A stretch of 64,000 nucleotides of DNA, taken from NCBI RefSeq assembly GCF_013376455.1, contig NZ_CP045504.1:806001-870000 (forward strand), written 5' to 3'. The number at the start of each line of letters is the position of its first letter. The stretch's first letter is position 1. A program made the position numbers and the translations under genes. The stretch comes from Desulfolutivibrio sulfodismutans DSM 3696 (GTDB lineage Bacteria; Desulfobacterota; Desulfovibrionia; Desulfovibrionales; Desulfovibrionaceae). The notes beneath the pieces are model-generated. The model was not told the origin of the DNA. It saw only the letters and a list, made by a program, of their open reading frames with translations, and did no database searches. Positions 41,725-49,263 of this stretch are shown here, one piece after another.

Positions 41725-42271
41725 GCAGGCGCTACGTAAGGAAGCTCCGGTCGCACGGGCGAATTTTGTGAGCTGCGCGGCCATCTACAACATGCAGACG
41801 TGCATCCTCTTCGGCACGCTGCTCCCGGCCGCCGGACTCTCCTATGAGCAGGACAAGGAAGCGGTCCTGGATCTTTTCGAGCGGATCACGCGCCGCCGCG
41901 CCTCCTGGTCAAAGCTCTCCCTGGGCGAACGCAACCTTTCGCTCGACGCCCTGGCCGCCAAGCTGCCCGAGCATGTGGCCGTGGAGGTGCCTCTTTTGCC
42001 CAAGCGGCTGCACGCCTGGCGCAAGGGCGATCCGGCAAACGGCTACGAGCGCCTGGACATCCCGGCCGGGCCGTTGGCCCGGCAAAAGCGCTACGTCGTC
42101 ACCTTGTGGTGCCTGCTCGGCTACGAGCCCAAACGTCTCGACGCCCGGGTGTCCAAACAATTCGGCGTGGAAAAATTCGTGTGGCTGTCCGACCCGGCCG
42201 CCCTGGCCACCCTGGCCAAGGACTTGTGGTCCCGCTGCAAGCGGGCAGGCATCGACCCGGAGCCAGCGTGA
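41717..42271 (+). CDS. Phage protein, unknown function
   Basis: The start at 41717 (overlapping the previous stop by 8 nt) gives a 184-residue, mostly helical soluble protein. It has paired C's near the start (SCAAIYNMQTC) and a basic C-terminus. I do not recognise the family. Confidence 0.6.
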   Translation: MSEQALRKEAPVARANFVSCAAIYNMQTCILFGTLLPAAGLSYEQDKEAVLDLFERITRRRASWSKLSLGERNLSLDALAAKLPEHVAVEVPLLPKRLHAWRKGDPANGYERLDIPAGPLARQKRYVVTLWCLLGYEPKRLDARVSKQFGVEKFVWLSDPAALATLAKDLWSRCKRAGIDPEPA

Positions 42272-42274
42272 CCC

Positions 42275-42640
42275 GTGCCGCCACTTCCCGAAGACGAACG
42301 GCGCGCCCTGCGGGCGGCCATCCTGGAGCGGCACAAAACCGTCTACGCCTTCTGCAAGGCCTGCCGGGTCACCAAAAGCGTTGTCGTGCAGCTATTGCGC
42401 GGCACCTATCCCGGCGACACGGCCCGGCAGACGGCGCGCGTCAAAGCGGCCCTGGAGGCTGGCCCGGCCGGGGCGGGTGGCCCGGCCGTGACGCGGGCGC
42501 AACTTGTCGAGGCTCTGGGGCGCGAGGCCTGCGCCAAATGCCGGGCCGTGGACCGACGGCGTTGCCGGTTCTGCCGGGTGCTGTGGGAACGGCAGGCCGA
42601 TGCCGTGCTCGGGCTTTGGGGTTGCCCGAACCATGAGTGA
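42275..42640 (+). CDS. Phage HTH plus zinc-binding protein
   Basis: GTG start, 121 residues. The N-terminal half looks like a helix-turn-helix (VYAFCKACRVTKSVVVQLLR), and the C-terminal half has CAKC and CRFC pairs plus a final CPNH, forming a probable zinc ribbon. A phage regulator is plausible. Confidence 0.6.
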   Translation: MPPLPEDERRALRAAILERHKTVYAFCKACRVTKSVVVQLLRGTYPGDTARQTARVKAALEAGPAGAGGPAVTRAQLVEALGREACAKCRAVDRRRCRFCRVLWERQADAVLGLWGCPNHE

Positions 42641-43076
42641 AAAACGCCGGAAATCACATGCCGTTTTGCTCAAGATTCAGGGCAAGTCCTCGCGGGTCGA
42701 GCTGTTTCCGGCCGAGGAATGGACCGGGACCGAGGCGGGGTTGTGGCGGGTGCGCATCGACGGCCGGTGGCATGTCCCGGCCGGGGGCGGGCACCATGAG
42801 TTTTTGAACCCGGAGGGGGTGGCCGCCTTGTTGGCCGGGCTGCTTTTCGGGGATGCGCCTGCGCAGGCCGGACCCGGAAAGGCCTGGGAAGCGGCCGGAC
42901 GCGGGATCAGGCGGGTACGCGCGCCGCTTCGCTACGAGGGCGACGTGGTCACGGCCACGCAGATCGCCGCCGTCCTGGCGCCGCCGATCCAGGCCATAGA
43001 CGGCCGGTTCTGGCTGCCGGTCATGGGCTACGACGGGCGTGGCTACGCGCTTTTGGAGGATTGCGAGGTGTTGTGA
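42633..43076 (+). CDS. Phage protein, unknown function
   Basis: The 147-residue protein starts within the last codons of the previous gene. It is mainly beta-strand (HAVLLKIQGKSSRVELFPAE, LWRVRIDGRWHVPAGGG). No recognised domain. Confidence 0.6.
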   Translation: MSEKRRKSHAVLLKIQGKSSRVELFPAEEWTGTEAGLWRVRIDGRWHVPAGGGHHEFLNPEGVAALLAGLLFGDAPAQAGPGKAWEAAGRGIRRVRAPLRYEGDVVTATQIAAVLAPPIQAIDGRFWLPVMGYDGRGYALLEDCEVL

Positions 43077-43102
43077 CCGGCCACGCGGCCGAGGGGGGTG
43101 CT

Positions 43103-43564
43103 ATGAGTGCGATTGAGGATGTGACACGGCTGTTGGCCACGGGATACGTGCCGTACCACGGCGTGGTGGATGGGTCGGTGTACGAGCGCCTGAAGTGCCT
43201 GCGGCCCAAGCGGGCCAAATGGTTCACGCGCGAGGCGAAAAAAATTTGCCTGGGTTGCTCCCGGGGCTGCGTGGTGGCCGACGCGATGGGGTTTGAATTG
43301 ACATTGCCCGTTTCCGGCCGGGCCAAGCGGTTGTGCTTCGCGGAACTGCCTGCGGTGAGCGCCCGGGAGCTTCTGGACAAGAAGTTGTTTTTGACCGTGC
43401 CGGAAGCCGAATTCGTCCTGAACGTGAGCACCCGTAGCGTCTATAACCTGCTGGAAGAGGGGCGGTTGACGCGGCATCCCGACCCGCCCACGCGGATCAC
43501 GTCGGCCAGCGTGCGGCAGGAGGCTGAAAGGCGGGAGGGCGACAACGCAACAGGGACTTACTGA
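43103..43564 (+). CDS. Excisionase/MerR-like HTH phage protein
   Basis: ATG after gaggggggt; 153 residues. The N-terminal part has a Cys cluster (KKICLGCSRGC). The C-terminal 60 residues fit a winged HTH of the excisionase type (LTVPEAEFVLNVSTRSVYNL then LEEGRLTRHP). It is the last early/middle gene and a candidate activator of later genes, in place of the Mor/C proteins of Mu, which I do not find. Its 3' end overlaps the convergent gene by 7 bases. Confidence 0.65.
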   Translation: MSAIEDVTRLLATGYVPYHGVVDGSVYERLKCLRPKRAKWFTREAKKICLGCSRGCVVADAMGFELTLPVSGRAKRLCFAELPAVSARELLDKKLFLTVPEAEFVLNVSTRSVYNLLEEGRLTRHPDPPTRITSASVRQEAERREGDNATGTY

Positions 43565-44304
43565 AACATTGAGGATTCGTAATAGTCGGTTCGGTATACT
43601 ATAAATTCACCATCACTACGAACGCCAACTTCAACTCTGATATCGAAGTCGATTGGCTTGTTCCCGAGTAATGTAAAAAGGTCACGCCCCGAAATTGTAA
43701 CCCGATGAATGGTAGATGTTTCACCTGGTTTTAGCTTGTCAACAGAAATATAGTGGTCACACAAAATGGTATTATGTTGAACTGACGTCATTTTGCAGAT
43801 TACGACAACTCTATCAAGAGGGACAGCTCCTGTATTTTTCACAGAGAAAGAGTACTCTGGGGATTTTGGCTTGTATTCGTTGAACCTGTTAAGCCAAATC
43901 CCTTTCGCCACCGGGACGATGGCAATGTCTAGTGGTTTTTTGGGGATAACGACAGGTGGCACAGCATCAATATGACGTTTTGGTTGTGCTTTTTCAGGTT
44001 GTGCGACAGGAATCGGAACGGGAATCACTGGAGTGGATGGAGCGACAGGCGGCTTCTGCACGACGTAAAAAGAGGTATTTTTAATGATCGCCAATGCAAT
44101 GATCAGAAGCACAAGCCCTGCTGCCGCCAGTAGAATCTTCCGGTTGGCGGTTTTTGGTTGCGTGAAGCCGCTGCCGCAGACGGGACAGGCGAATTTCCCT
44201 TGAGCCAACTGTCTTTTCAGGTCGTCAAGCCGAAAGGAGACGCCGCAGTTCGGACATCGTATTTCGTCGCCTTGGGAGGAGGGTGTATCGTGTGGTTCAC
44301 TCAT
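43558..44304 (-). CDS. Inverted accessory gene: zinc-ribbon membrane protein
   Basis: The start at 44304 gives 248 residues. An N-terminal double zinc ribbon (CPNC ... CPVC, about 15-43, of the MJ0042 type) is followed by a basic stretch, one membrane helix (about 52-72), a Pro-rich linker (VPIPVPIPVAQ-type) and an extracytoplasmic beta-sandwich-like domain (about 130-248). It is the only late-region gene on the opposite strand and is AT-richer than the phage genes. That fits a lysogenic-conversion ('moron') gene, perhaps a surface or phage-exclusion factor. An upstream in-frame extension lacks a ribosome binding site. Confidence 0.7.
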   Translation of the reverse strand: MSEPHDTPSSQGDEIRCPNCGVSFRLDDLKRQLAQGKFACPVCGSGFTQPKTANRKILLAAAGLVLLIIALAIIKNTSFYVVQKPPVAPSTPVIPVPIPVAQPEKAQPKRHIDAVPPVVIPKKPLDIAIVPVAKGIWLNRFNEYKPKSPEYSFSVKNTGAVPLDRVVVICKMTSVQHNTILCDHYISVDKLKPGETSTIHRVTISGRDLFTLLGNKPIDFDIRVEVGVRSDGEFIVYRTDYYESSMFQ

Positions 44305-44402
44305 GGCTGCATGCTCGGTCAGGTTTGTAAATAATGCCAACTCTGTGCACAGGTTAAGAGACGGAAAGATATTCGTCAACACATTGGGACTGGAAAGCTT
44401 GA

Positions 44403-44506
44403 CTTTCGCCGCCCAGCATCATAACCGGAAAGTCCCAACCCTATGAGGCGTCCTGCCGCCTCTGCTCCGGTTCCCATCCGGCGCGAAAGAGCGGGCTTTT
44501 TGTTTT
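44403..44506 (+). ncRNA. Structured RNA element with U-rich end
   Basis: Three nested helices can form: ctttcgc/gcgaaag (44,403-44,489), aaccgg/ccggtt (44,423-44,472) and gaggcg/cgcctc with a 6-nt loop (44,445-44,462). A U-rich run (ctttttgtttt) ends at 44,506. The loop sequence cccaaccctatg recurs at the Rha ribosome binding site (44,630-44,641). It is a candidate leader, antiterminator or terminator; I do not recognise a known class. Confidence 0.5.
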
Positions 44507-44545
44507 GGTCGCCTTAGCGGCCCCATTTTTGGGGCGGCACGAATC

Positions 44546-44618
44546 GGCGGCATGACGTCCGGGTGTCCGCGAGGCCCCGGCAGCTCATAGGGCTGGGGAG
44601 CGTCATGTCGCCTTTTTT
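44546..44618 (+). terminator. Three-way-junction terminator upstream of rha
   Basis: A 12-bp outer stem (ggcggcatgacg / cgtcatgtcgcc, one G-U) encloses two smaller hairpins (ccggg/cccgg and cagc/gctg) and is followed by six T's. It is an intrinsic terminator with an unusual branched loop, only 33 bases before the rha start. Confidence 0.75.
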
Positions 44619-44650
44619 ATTTCTAAATCCCAACCCTATGGAGGCGCATC

Positions 44651-45253
44651 ATGTCCCAACCCCAAACCCCTTCCGTCCCGGTGACCGTGGAATTCCTGCC
44701 CGGAGAGCGCCCAGCCGTCCGATCCGTGGAACTGGCCCAGCATTTCGGGCTGAAACACAAGAACGTGCTGCGGGACATCGACGATTTGACCCGTAAGCTA
44801 CCGGAATCATTTTGTCGGCTCAACTTTGAGCCCACAGAGGCCGAGGTCGTTGTTCCCGCGTCCGGCGGGATGAGGAAGGACCGCGCCTACCTCCTCACCC
44901 GCGACGCCTTCACGCTCCTGGTCATGGGCTGGTCCAGCCAGCGGGCCATGGAATGGAAGCTCAAGTACATCAACGCCTTCAACGCCTTGGAGCGCGCGGC
45001 GCTGGAAAACGCCCGCACCGAGGCCCTGGCCGAGGGGGCGCGGGCGGCCTTGGCCGTGACCCCGGAACGGGCGGCCATGTTGCGAAAGGTGGTCCGCTAC
45101 AAGGGCCTGGGGCTTTCCAGCGTGGAGATCGGCAAGCTGGTGGAGCGGTCGGACAGCGCCGTGCGCCGGGACATCGGCGCGGCCCGCAGGATGGGTCTGG
45201 TTCAGGAGCCGCCCCGCCGGGGCGCAGCGCGCCAGTCCGAGAGAGGGCGTTAG
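44651..45253 (+). CDS. Rha-family phage regulatory protein
   Basis: The 200-residue protein has the pRha domain: S-V-E-L-A-Q-H-F-G-L-K-H-K-N-V-L-R-D-I (about 25-43), R-x-Y-L-L-T-R-D-A-F-T-L-L-V-M-G (about 78-93) and the AMEWKLKYINAFNALE helix. A second, C-terminal HTH-like part (SSVEIGKLVERSDSAVRRDI) is added. Rha proteins affect phage growth through host factors such as IHF. The start follows ggaggcg. Confidence 0.85.
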   Translation: MSQPQTPSVPVTVEFLPGERPAVRSVELAQHFGLKHKNVLRDIDDLTRKLPESFCRLNFEPTEAEVVVPASGGMRKDRAYLLTRDAFTLLVMGWSSQRAMEWKLKYINAFNALERAALENARTEALAEGARAALAVTPERAAMLRKVVRYKGLGLSSVEIGKLVERSDSAVRRDIGAARRMGLVQEPPRRGAARQSERGR

Positions 45254-45255
45254 CC

Positions 45256-45534
45256 ATGCGCGTGACATTAAGCGTCCTGGCCACCCCGGACGATGCGCCC
45301 GGCGAGATCGTGGAGCGGGTCGGCTCCCTGGCCGCGTTTCTGCGCGAGGCCACCATGGGGCTTTCCATGGACCAGGGGCTGGTGTTCTCGCCCCGGGGCG
45401 TGCAGGGGCTGTCGCTCTTGGCCTCGCTTATCGAGGAGGCCACGGCCCAGGCCGCCCACAACCTGAAGCGGCAGCGCCTTCGCGGCCTGCCCAAGCCGGA
45501 AGGGCCAAAAATCGGCCGACGTTCCGTGAGTTAA
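45256..45534 (+). CDS. Small phage protein, unknown
   Basis: 92 residues starting 2 nt after the rha stop: MRVTLSVLATPDDAPGEIVE, then helices and a basic C-terminus. No family recognised. A terminator follows. Confidence 0.55.
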   Translation: MRVTLSVLATPDDAPGEIVERVGSLAAFLREATMGLSMDQGLVFSPRGVQGLSLLASLIEEATAQAAHNLKRQRLRGLPKPEGPKIGRRSVS

Positions 45535-45546
45535 ACCGCCCGCCAG

Positions 45547-45580
45547 ACCGGCCCGCCTCCGCAAAAGGCGGGCCGGTTTT
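45547..45580 (+). terminator. Strong intrinsic terminator
   Basis: A 12-bp stem (accggcccgcct / aggcgggccggt) with a 7-nt loop is followed by TTTT. It separates the rha unit from the lysis and late genes. Confidence 0.85.
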
Positions 45581-45763
45581 GCCTGAAACTCCGCGCACGC
45601 CCACGCACCCCCCGCTCACTGCCTCGCCCCCGCCCGTACTACTTGTGCGGCCATGCCGTGCGCCCCCACTGGCTAGCGTCCCTGCCTCGGGCGGCCGTGA
45701 AACATGCCCCACGGCCGCCCCGGTGGGGACATCCCGGGGCAACCGCAACCGTGCGAGGCCGCC

Positions 45764-46162
45764 ATGAAGAAACTCCCGTTGATCTTTTCCGCCTGCCTCC
45801 TGGCCGTTATCCTGACCCTTTCATCCTGCGCCGTTCTGCCCACGTCCTCCGACCCCGCCTCCGGCGGCCTGAGCGCCGAACAGGCCCAGGCCGGACTGGA
45901 ATGGCTCGATGCCTCCCTGGCCAGGCTTTCGGCCGACGTGGCCGTGGCCAAGGCCATTGCGCCGGAAAAGGCCGACGCCATTGACGCGGCCGTGGGCGGC
46001 TATCTGGCCGAACTGCGCATGGGACTGGCCACCATCCGCGAGCAGCTCGCGGCCGGACGAACCGGCGCGGCCGACACCGTGTGGCAGACCATGCGGCCAC
46101 TTGTGGGCCAGGCCGCCCTGCGGCTCCTCACGTACGGCGTCGGCGCGGTGGCCGGGAGCTAG
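45764..46162 (+). CDS. Phage lipoprotein in the lysis module
   Basis: 132 residues. A lipoprotein signal ends in the lipobox LSSC (about residue 22). The rest is helical with Ala-rich amphipathic stretches. By position beside holin-like and transglycosylase genes it may be a spanin-type component, but it is longer than usual Rz1 and not proline-rich. Confidence 0.6.
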   Translation: MKKLPLIFSACLLAVILTLSSCAVLPTSSDPASGGLSAEQAQAGLEWLDASLARLSADVAVAKAIAPEKADAIDAAVGGYLAELRMGLATIREQLAAGRTGAADTVWQTMRPLVGQAALRLLTYGVGAVAGS

Positions 46163-46166
46163 GCCC

Positions 46167-46361
46167 ATGCAGCGCGGACACATGGGGGGACTCCGCAAAA
46201 TTGCGGCGTCGGAAGTCGGCCAAGCCATGCGGAACATGCATCTGTCGTTTGCATTGGTCAGTCTGGCGCTCTCGACGGTGTACCTCTGTCGCCAGGACAT
46301 GGTGGACGCCTGTTTCTGGGCCGTCAATTTTTACGGCAACGCCATCCTGGCCAAGCGGTAG
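46167..46361 (+). CDS. Small membrane protein of the lysis module
   Basis: The 64-residue protein has one hydrophobic helix (about 28-45: SFALVSLALSTVYLC) and an amphipathic C-terminus. It lies just before the lytic transglycosylase, so it may be a holin or accessory holin. Confidence 0.5.
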   Translation: MQRGHMGGLRKIAASEVGQAMRNMHLSFALVSLALSTVYLCRQDMVDACFWAVNFYGNAILAKR

Positions 46362-46369
46362 GAGGGAAT

Positions 46370-46951
46370 ATGTCCATCACCTTTGAAGAACTTGTGGCGA
46401 TGTTGAACCAGGCTTTGGAGGCTCGGCGGCCGCTCCCTGTCGTTACCCCGGCGGAACTCCCCGCGCCGTCTGCCCCGAACCAGGACGAACTGATCGTGAC
46501 GATGGCCGCCAGCTACCAGCTCCCTGAGGACATCGTGCGGGCCATGGTGCTGCACGAGTCGGTCGGGGGCATCACGCATGCCATCCGGTTTGAGCCAACA
46601 TTTTATGACAAATACATCAAGGGCAGGGAGATGAACTACTGCCCGGAGCATTGCTCTCATGAAACCGAGCGCATCGGCCGGGCCACCTCGTGGGGGCTCA
46701 TGCAGGTCATGGGCGAGACGGCCCGCTGCAACGGATTTCGTGGCTGGTTTCCGGAGCTTTGCACCCCCGTTGTCGGCCTGGAATGGGGCTGCCGCTATCT
46801 GCGGCGGTTGGCGGACAAACACCTGGCCGAGGGCGGCTGGCCCACGGTCATGCGGGCCTATAACGGCGGCCCGGGCAACAAGGACAATCTCGCCAGCCCG
46901 TACCCGGACAAGATCCTGGCCCTGATCCCGGGCAACGTCTGGCCGGAATAG
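46370..46951 (+). CDS. Phage lytic transglycosylase (SLT domain)
   Basis: 193 residues. The catalytic Glu63 is in MVLHESVGG, followed by SWGLMQVMGETA, Y-L-R-R-L-x-D-K and the AYNGGPG turn, all typical of soluble lytic transglycosylases. It cleaves peptidoglycan glycan strands at lysis. There is no signal peptide, so release through a holin is expected. Confidence 0.88.
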   Translation: MSITFEELVAMLNQALEARRPLPVVTPAELPAPSAPNQDELIVTMAASYQLPEDIVRAMVLHESVGGITHAIRFEPTFYDKYIKGREMNYCPEHCSHETERIGRATSWGLMQVMGETARCNGFRGWFPELCTPVVGLEWGCRYLRRLADKHLAEGGWPTVMRAYNGGPGNKDNLASPYPDKILALIPGNVWPE

Positions 46952-46961
46952 GAGAAGCGCC

Positions 46962-47231
46962 ATGCCTGAACAGCCCCAAAACCAAATCCCGCCGACGGCC
47001 GTGCCGCCGCAGGTGGCGGCGGCCCTGAGCGCCCTGGTCCAGGCCCTGGCCCCGGCCACGTCCGGCCCTACCGGGCTCGCGGAACAGCCTCCGGCCGACC
47101 AGCCCACGCCCGAGCAGACAACCCGGGCCCAGGCCGCCGAACCGGCCCAGCCGCCCGCCCTCGCATGGCGGCATCGCCCCATCCCGTGCCCGAGGCCGGA
47201 CCCGGTCTGGAATCCCGGGGAGACGTGCTGA
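46962..47231 (+). CDS. Pro/Ala/Gln-rich phage protein (uncertain)
   Basis: An ATG after ggagaagcgcc opens an 89-residue frame rich in Pro, Ala and Gln. Its end overlaps the next gene by 67 bases. It could instead be the N-terminal part of that gene separated by a frameshift. Confidence 0.4.
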   Translation: MPEQPQNQIPPTAVPPQVAAALSALVQALAPATSGPTGLAEQPPADQPTPEQTTRAQAAEPAQPPALAWRHRPIPCPRPDPVWNPGETC

Positions 47232-47440
47232 CCGCGATCCTGGCCAGAACCACGTCCGGACGGCTGCGGTCCCGCAAGCTGTGGACCATGGTGGGCGCCG
47301 TGACCACGCTTGTGGTGGACAACCTGGCGGGACTCAATCTGTCGCCTCTGACCCAGGGCCTGATCGCCGGAGTGGCGGCCGTGTACATCATCGCCCAGGC
47401 CCTGACGGACAGCGGGCAGGTGTGGGTCAAGGATGAGTAA
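47165..47440 (+). CDS. Phage holin-like membrane protein
   Basis: 91 residues with two hydrophobic stretches (about 38-52 and 60-78: LIAGVAAVYIIAQALTD) separated by a short turn. It follows the transglycosylase and precedes a second peptidase-like gene. The holin assignment is from position and topology only. Confidence 0.5.
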   Translation: MAASPHPVPEAGPGLESRGDVLTAILARTTSGRLRSRKLWTMVGAVTTLVVDNLAGLNLSPLTQGLIAGVAAVYIIAQALTDSGQVWVKDE

Positions 47441-47981
47441 GCAGCCGCCGTATCCCGAAACGCTCGGGGACATCACCTACGCCGCCCTGCGGCCGACGCT
47501 TGACGTGTTCGTGGTCACCTGGATCGGTGACTCGCCGTTGTCCCGGGCCATCCGGCATTTCGCCCCGGGCGGGTCGCATACCAGCATCGGGCTGCGTTTG
47601 TACGGCAGCCTGTTCCTGGCCGAGGCCATGATCGACGGCTTCGTCCTGTCCCGGGCCTCACGGCGCTTCCATGCCTACGACGGCGAGATCCTTATCCACC
47701 CCCTGGACCTGACGCCGGATCAGGCCGAGGCGGCAAAACAGTTGGCTCTGAATCTCATAAGCGCCCGCCTTGGATATGGATTCCGGACGCTTTTGGCCCT
47801 GGCTTGGCGCACGGTGCGCATGACCATGCGGCGGCCGGTCTGCTCCCAGGCGGGAACCTACATCCTGGTCGAGGCGGGGGTGATCCCGCCCCAGTTCACG
47901 GTGCTCTCGCCCGGAGGCCTGCGCTTTCTGCTGCCCCGGCCCTGGCGGCTGGCCCCATATTCCAAGGAGGGAGACCGGTAA
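47433..47981 (+). CDS. Permuted NlpC/P60 (YiiX-like) peptidase
   Basis: The 182-residue protein places a His before the Cys, as in circularly permuted papain-like NlpC/P60 enzymes: APGGSHTSIGL (His about 48) then RPVCSQAGTYIL (Cys about 137). Such enzymes cut cell-wall peptides or lipid amide bonds. In some Mu-like phages a similar gene sits next to the lysis genes. It overlaps both neighbours (8 nt and 1 nt). Confidence 0.7.
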   Translation: MSKQPPYPETLGDITYAALRPTLDVFVVTWIGDSPLSRAIRHFAPGGSHTSIGLRLYGSLFLAEAMIDGFVLSRASRRFHAYDGEILIHPLDLTPDQAEAAKQLALNLISARLGYGFRTLLALAWRTVRMTMRRPVCSQAGTYILVEAGVIPPQFTVLSPGGLRFLLPRPWRLAPYSKEGDR

Positions 47982-48412
47982 TGGATCAGGCCACGATTGC
48001 AGTGATCATCAAGGCCTTGGCCAGCGTGGACGCCACGGTGGTCTTGTATCTGGTTCTGGGGTTCGGCCTGACGCCGTTCGGGCTGGTGTGCCTGGTCATC
48101 TGCTTCTGGTGGCTCAACGAGCGCAAGCGCACCGAGAACGAGCGTAAGCGCCAGGAGGCCCTGTCGCAGTACCGCGAGGACATGCACAAGGTGCTCAAGG
48201 CCTATGGCGACGACCTCAAGGCCGTGGCGGCCTTCTACCGAGACAACGTGAAGCTGGTCGAGAGCTACGAGAAGATCGCGGATTCCTTGCAGGATACCGT
48301 GGTGCTCAACACCCAGGTCATGCAGAAACTCACGGACGCGGTCTGCACCAACCAGTTCTGCCCGGCCACCCGTCTGGCCAAGGGCGATTCCCCCCTGAAA
48401 GGTCCGTTGTAG
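47981..48412 (+). CDS. Phage membrane protein with coiled coil
   Basis: 143 residues. One membrane helix (about 18-45) is followed by a long charged coiled coil (about 46-120). The start (TAATG) overlaps the previous stop. The topology resembles i-spanins or membrane-tethered regulators; no family recognised. Confidence 0.55.
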   Translation: MDQATIAVIIKALASVDATVVLYLVLGFGLTPFGLVCLVICFWWLNERKRTENERKRQEALSQYREDMHKVLKAYGDDLKAVAAFYRDNVKLVESYEKIADSLQDTVVLNTQVMQKLTDAVCTNQFCPATRLAKGDSPLKGPL

Positions 48413-48424
48413 CCGGAGGCAAAC

Positions 48425-48667
48425 GTGTCTGAAATGCTGAAATTCAAGGGCCGTCGTCGGGAGCTGGAGCTTGCGGCCGAGGCGCAGCGTCTGCGGGTGC
48501 GCGGCCTGGTGCGGTCCCTGCGTGACGCCCTGGACCCCACCGTCTCGCCGGAGCACCTGCCCGGGGAACTGATCGCCTCCCAGGCCGTGGATCTGGCCGC
48601 CGCCCACGGCGAATTGCGGGGCCAGTTGGCCCAGATCGCCGAGATCGACCGCATCCTCGGAGGTTGA
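48425..48667 (+). CDS. Small helical phage protein upstream of terminase
   Basis: GTG start after ggaggcaaac; 80 residues, all helix (FKGRRRELELAAEAQRLRVR ... AIEID-type). Similar small proteins precede the gp27-type small terminase in Mu-like phages. Function unknown. Confidence 0.6.
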   Translation: MSEMLKFKGRRRELELAAEAQRLRVRGLVRSLRDALDPTVSPEHLPGELIASQAVDLAAAHGELRGQLAQIAEIDRILGG

Positions 48668-48670
48668 TCC

Positions 48671-49263
48671 GTGGGCCGCGAACATCCCATGGAGGTCGTC
48701 GGCCGGGCCGAAGAACTGTACTGCGTGGACGGCCTGACCTTTGACGACACGGCCGTCCGGGCGGGCGTGGCCGTGTCCACGGTCAAACGCTGGGCCGAGC
48801 GGTACGGCTGGCAGGCCAAGCGCGAGGAGATACGCCAGGCCCTGTCCGCCATTCGCACGGACACCATCCGGCTTCGCGCCAAGCTCATCAACAACTGCTG
48901 GGCTCCCTCCAAGCCATGGACGCCTTTGCCGTGGCCAAGATGGAAGAGGTGGCGCTCAAGGCCATGGAGCTGGCGGACAAGCGCGCCGAGTCCACGCCGC
49001 CCGCCAGTCCCCCCTTGCGCGAGATCACGAGCGAAGCCGACGCCGTGGCCGCCCTGGAAGAGGCGGTCGGGATACGGCTTTCCGCCTCCTGGCCAGCCCG
49101 GACAAGGTGACGCTGACGGCGCTGAAGGAAATCAAGACGTGCTCGATCTGCTGAAAGACATGCGCGCCAGGCCGTTCCGGAGACGGACGAGGCCAGGAAG
49201 GATCGCGGCCTGACCGCTGCCACGGCGGATCGGATTCGGGCCATTCTCGGGGGCCAGGAATGA
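48671..49263 (+). pseudogene. DUF1804/Mu gp27-like small terminase, frameshifted
   Basis: Starting at a GTG, the N-terminus is a DUF1804-type HTH (YCVDGLTFDDTAVRAGVAVS then TVKRWAERYGW). The frame then breaks at about 48,899. The protein continues in another frame (MDAFAVAKMEEVALKAMEL...), breaks again near 49,070 (...LLASPDKVTLTALKEIK) and near 49,137 (...VLDLLKDMRA). Each break can be repaired by adding one base in a short run (for example gacgtg after aag). The restored stop would overlap the next start. It binds the packaging site in related phages. Confidence 0.75.
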
